Below, one piece after another: positions 60,144 to 64,000 of a stretch of 64,000 bases of DNA. The notes under the pieces are model-generated. The model ran no database searches and was not told the origin of the DNA. It was given only the letters and a program-made list of their open reading frames with translations. Source of the stretch: Neopestalotiopsis rosae (lineage: Eukaryota; Ascomycota; Sordariomycetes; Amphisphaeriales; Sporocadaceae); NCBI GenBank assembly GCA_023078685.1, contig JALGAS010000003.1:1240001-1304000 (forward strand). The letters run 5' to 3'. The first letter of the stretch is position 1, and the number at the start of each line of letters is the position of its first letter. The translations under genes were made by a program, and so were the position numbers.

Positions 60144-63100
60144 TGATCATTCTTTTGTTCTTATGATCATGCTATTGTAGTCAGCGTATGCTCCAGCCTA
60201 CTCGGATACTTGACGTCGGAGCTCTACTATGTTTGAAAGATACAGACTTGTATCGTTTTGTCCATTTCATATCGTCTGTGATGGATTTCCATCGATCCCT
60301 AGCACTGGAAATTATCATGATGTGGAGTCTCAAGCTCGATCAAATAGATAATATCAGATCCCTGTAGCGTCGCTTGGTCGGTAGCTCAGGGAATGGCGTT
60401 TAGGCCGCGCCTGAGCATATCGTGCCTTTCTAGAAAATCTCGATTCAATCTTCTTAAATGTATTAAAATGGTCGCCAAGGTGGCAACCGTTGTGGACATA
60501 TGGGACAAAGTCCCCTTCCACGGGGCGTGCTAGGGCATTCCTCCTAGGCAGTCCTACCTTGCACAAGTTGTGCGAATTCGGTGTATCCCGAGTGGACTCG
60601 CGGGCGGATCTGATGATCCAGCTGCCAGCTATACCTATACAGTGGGCGGCGGGTTGCCGGAAATCTTTAAAGAGCCGCATAAGACTTTCGCTCCCGAGGC
60701 CGGCGGAAACAAAAAAAAAATGGTGCAAACCCCCCCTACGACACTACTATTGGGACCGCTGGAACAAAACAGCCCATGAACGCGCACGACGACGGACGAA
60801 CCGCCCACTAGGCAGCCTCAATATGTGGGTTCACCATACTCCATCCAACGGGGCCATTTAGCAGACTAGACACTGACGAAGGATTCGTCCTCTAATGGAG
60901 AATGATATTTTCAGCAGACATTGCATCCTCTAGGTGTAATAATAATAATATAGTCATGATCAAAGCCAGTTTTTGAGGCTGTGCTACGACAGGGCCTCCT
61001 TCCGGAACACTCAGCCCTATTCACCGAGAAGCGAGCGTATAGTGAACGAGTGAAAGAAAATGAACGGTCATTTCGACGTCACCTTGACGATCAACATGCG
61101 CGACTCTGGGCTCACGGGGTTTCCTCTTATTACTGCTTATTGGCGTAGTCTTCTCCCCGATTATTCAGATGAGTCCTATATTTCAAGTAGGCAATGTAGG
61201 TCTCAGGTCTCCAGGTAGACTAGAATCGAAAAGTTCCATAACAAGCTTGACAGGGAGCTTGACTCCCGACCGTCAGCGCTAGGGAATGGAGGTACGGAGT
61301 AATGTGCAGAGAGAAATACTAGAGATGCAGACATGCACTTGCGTGCTGACTTGCAGCAGCTGCCAGCAGGGCGGGGTCAAGTGGACTGGAGAACGAAACC
61401 CCATTGTATGAAGGACTGATCATCTCGTGGATCACCTCATTTGGATGGTCTATCGTGATCTCAGAAAGAATTTTGGTCACTTGTGATGATGGGGAATCGA
61501 GGGAGGGAGCTTGGCGGTAGCAGACAAATCAATTCTCAGTCATCATATCAGTCAGCCGGTCTCTAATGCAGTCTGACAGGAGAGTCGTATGAAAGAAGAC
61601 AAGTTATTACCTAAGGTACCACTGGCTGAATATTGACGGAATAAAAGACTAATATAAAACGGAATCAGAAAGGGGCGAAACCACGGACGGTTGCACTAAC
61701 AAGACGACTCGGTTGAAAAACACTTTAACAGAATCACGAGTTATTTACACCACGTGCGCGCGGGACGACTCGCTAATAGCGCAAACAGCCGCAAACCCAA
61801 GACTCTCGTCGTGGTGAAAGTTTTTCCTCGTCTTTTTTTCTCTTCGTTTTCTTTCTCGTCCTTCACTGCCCGCTAGCCCCGACATGGCGATGAACGACAG
61901 TGTGAGAGCTAATAATAGCCCCTGCAAGACCCCCTCCAAGCCCTCCAGAGACCCTTAACGCCACGTTAGTCTGCTCAGCTGTTTTCAGGCACAAACCTTT
62001 TTTTGCTCTCATGTCTTGCAGGATTTCGTGTTGTAATTCTTGACCTCTGGCGGGGGCTTTGTGAGGCGCCAGTACCGCCTTGCAGTGCAGGCGCAATCTC
62101 AGTACAATTTCTAGAAGGAGGGAGCGCGAGATGAAGTTGTAAAGTGATTTCAATACACAGTAATAATAGTAGTTCAAGTACATAATTTCCCTCCTGGATG
62201 ATGCGATCCATGGACGATCTCGCAGATCGGCCTGAGACGACAAGGGTAGAGAGCGAAGCAGCGGCTCGCATTGGAGCAATATGCCTAAACAGGCCTTGGC
62301 CCAGTTCCCCGGGAATTGTTCTCTCGTCGCACCCTTCCCTGCCCTTCCTCCCTGCGCTGGCTTTGGCTTGGCTGCCTACCTACCAGCTACCTACCCAGGG
62401 TACCCAACCCCTGCAAAGTCCTTGGAGAACTCAGCAAAGAATGACGCAGTCAAACTGCTGCAGTCAGGCCATGTATCTCGCTCATGCATACGCACCGTGG
62501 CTGAAGGGGTGAGGAGGACTCGTTGTCCTTTGGGTCCTGCACACGTACACACATACAGCAGCAGCACAAGCACAAGCACAAGCACACTTTTTTCTCGTGT
62601 ATGTGAGGTGTGTGGTGCGACGACTACGAGTTACGACGACGCTCGCTGGAATGTTCAAAGCCGCAAGACGAGAGGAAGCCTGGCGATGTACCAACATCCC
62701 CCCGGTCGCTTTTCCCACGTTTCGCGCCAAATACGCACCATGGTAGTACAGAGTCGGTTCAACTACAGGAGGACGAGGTTCGGCGAACCGCGAGGGACAG
62801 CACTCGCTTCGCTCCCGGCGGCGTAGAAAAATGCAATGCCACCACACACCACAACCCACAGCTGTATATCTTAGCACGGACATGCATAATGGTACATAGG
62901 AGCTTGCAGCACGTTGGGTTCATATGATGCCAGGGGCCCGGGGGTGCGCATTTTTGCAGCGACCCAAGTGTGCCAAGCATCGGTACCTTGGCCCTGCTGG
63001 AACCCGTCCGCCCGTCGCAAACGTCCCAAAACAGAGAGCTCATGTGCTGTGCCGTTTCTAGAAACTTGACAAAAAAACTTCCTTGCAAGCCCGCCACCTG

Positions 63101-63741
63101 GGCTACCCGTTGGAAAGCTGCCGGTACTGGACGCCTGTTTTGCAAGCTTGATTTTTAGACTAATAGTTATAACCTGCCTGCTTTGCCTGCCACCTAACAC
63201 AACTGCCAAGTTTTTGTGAACACGAGTATTCATTCCACCTTGGAAAACTTTATACACAACACACACATACTGCTGCTACTGCTGTCAGGGACTAACATTA
63301 TTCTTATTACTTACTATTGCTTGCTTGTCACTTAATAGTTTTGTGCTGGTCGCTGGAAACCGTCTCGGCTGTTGTTCTCCTATTCGTTGACCTTGTCCCC
63401 GGTTGCCCACTCGCTGCCGCCAAACCCGAGATCTCTTCGTCTACTAGCTCTTGTCCTGCCCTCTCCACAACCAATCTTTGATGCTTGCGCGTACACAAGC
63501 GTCCGCAAGAAGGTCCGTAAAAGCACGAAGCCGTCTTTGTGGAGACGGTCGAACGGTGCTCGGGTCCCAGGATCACCCATACACGCCCACTACGAGTCTG
63601 CGGGCTTAGCGGTAGGAGGCTTGCGTAGCAGCCCTTTAACTCTCGGACTCTGTCCATTATTTTGGCTTGCTTGCTTGGTTTTGAAAGGTGAAAATCCCCC
63701 AGAGGTCAGGGATACCATCACTTTGCAAGACAAGATCCAAA
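60144..63741. other. Long non-coding region upstream of the Ser/Gln-rich gene
   Basis: About 3.6 kb. It holds short repeats such as four ACAAGC units at 62564-62587, ACCTACCTACC-like runs near 62370-62400, and a C/T-rich stretch before 63742 that is likely a long leader. An open plus-strand frame at 62281-62826 has a repetitive, unconvincing composition. No gene, RNA or transposon recognised. Confidence 0.4.
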
Positions 63742-64000
63742 ATGTCTTCAAGTAAGTCGAAGCGTGCCGGCAGTGGCCGTAGTTCTGTTGTTTCTGCCTC
63801 TATTTCTTCTTCTCCCACTTCGTCATCAACCTCTGTAAACACCACAACCGACCGAGACTCGCCCAGCTCTACCGTCGCCGAGAGCCCTAGCACCAACGAG
63901 GAACAGCACTTGCAGCACTTGCAGCAGCAGCACCAGCAGCACCAGTTGCAGAAGCAGCCAACCGTCCCGCCCGCAGATTTAGCATCCAGTCCGTCGGAAA
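63742..64000 (+). CDS. N-terminus of a Ser/Gln-rich protein, cut by the window edge
   Basis: From ATG 63742 (CCAAAATGTC, A at -3) the frame is open to the last base, giving 86 residues. The start is basic and Ser-rich (MSSSKSKRAGSGRSSVVSAS), followed by a Ser/Thr-rich stretch, then a Gln/His-rich part with repeated QHLQ and QQHQ units. This composition is common in the N-terminal arms of fungal transcription factors and signalling proteins, but no domain has begun before the window ends. A long, gene-free upstream region also fits a regulatory gene. Identity cannot be given. Confidence 0.6.
   Translation, partial: MSSSKSKRAGSGRSSVVSASISSSPTSSSTSVNTTTDRDSPSSTVAESPSTNEEQHLQHLQQQHQQHQLQKQPTVPPADLASSPSE

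Noticed and set aside
62281..62826. 181-codon open frame upstream of the last gene
   Set aside because: Composition is dictated by short ACCTACC and CACAAG repeats; no domain and no splice or start support.

Overview
The window is nuclear DNA of a filamentous ascomycete, most likely a Sordariomycete and plausibly of the order Hypocreales; the genus cannot be fixed from this sequence. The basis is short (about 50-165 nt) GT-AG introns with CTAAC/CTGAC branch sites, a PTH11-type receptor, a fungal C6 zinc regulator, a nuclear cytochrome c1 with a mitochondrial presequence, and an intron-bearing tRNA-Tyr. I rebuilt 22 reasonably supported protein genes, one doubtful small ORF and one tRNA. Several exons are only visible after splicing, including the terminal exons of the F-box gene, the zinc-cluster gene and the PQ-loop gene.

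Left part (1-18 kb) looks accessory. It holds the 3' part of a Pho84-type MFS transporter with a 15-bp in-frame tandem duplication in its signature loop, a 6-phosphogluconate-dehydrogenase-like oxidoreductase, a cytochrome P450, a FAR-17a/AIG1-like membrane protein, an FAD monooxygenase of the PaxM/salicylate-hydroxylase type, a BAHD/Tri101-like acyltransferase and a PTH11-type receptor. P450 plus FMO plus acyltransferase could form a small tailoring cluster, but no backbone synthase is present.

Middle part (21-45 kb) is mostly housekeeping: Aro3-type DAHP synthase, an F-box protein, cytochrome c1, a tandem pair consisting of a Lys/Gln-rich ORF followed by an MBD4-like DNA glycosylase, a small membrane protein, a pyroglutamyl-peptidase-like protein, a 53-residue Cys-rich protein, an Old Yellow Enzyme, a BTB-like protein and a large disordered protein. 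The most striking signal of the window lies between the Lys/Gln-rich ORF and the glycosylase. A T-TTA-AAA heptamer in the zero frame is followed after 5 nt by a perfect 12-bp stem-loop across the stop codon, and the glycosylase ORF is open in exactly the -1 frame across this junction. That is the layout of a -1 programmed ribosomal frameshift signal, which would yield one 897-residue protein.

Right part (45-64 kb) holds a long gene-poor stretch with short repeat arrays, an O-fucosyltransferase-like type II membrane enzyme, an Rtg2 (Ppx/GppA) retrograde regulator, convergent with it a C6 zinc transcription factor with six exons, tRNA-Tyr(GTA), a PQ-loop membrane protein, and the start of a Ser/Gln-rich gene cut by the window edge. 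No CRISPR array, rRNA gene, intact transposon or secondary-metabolite backbone gene was seen.
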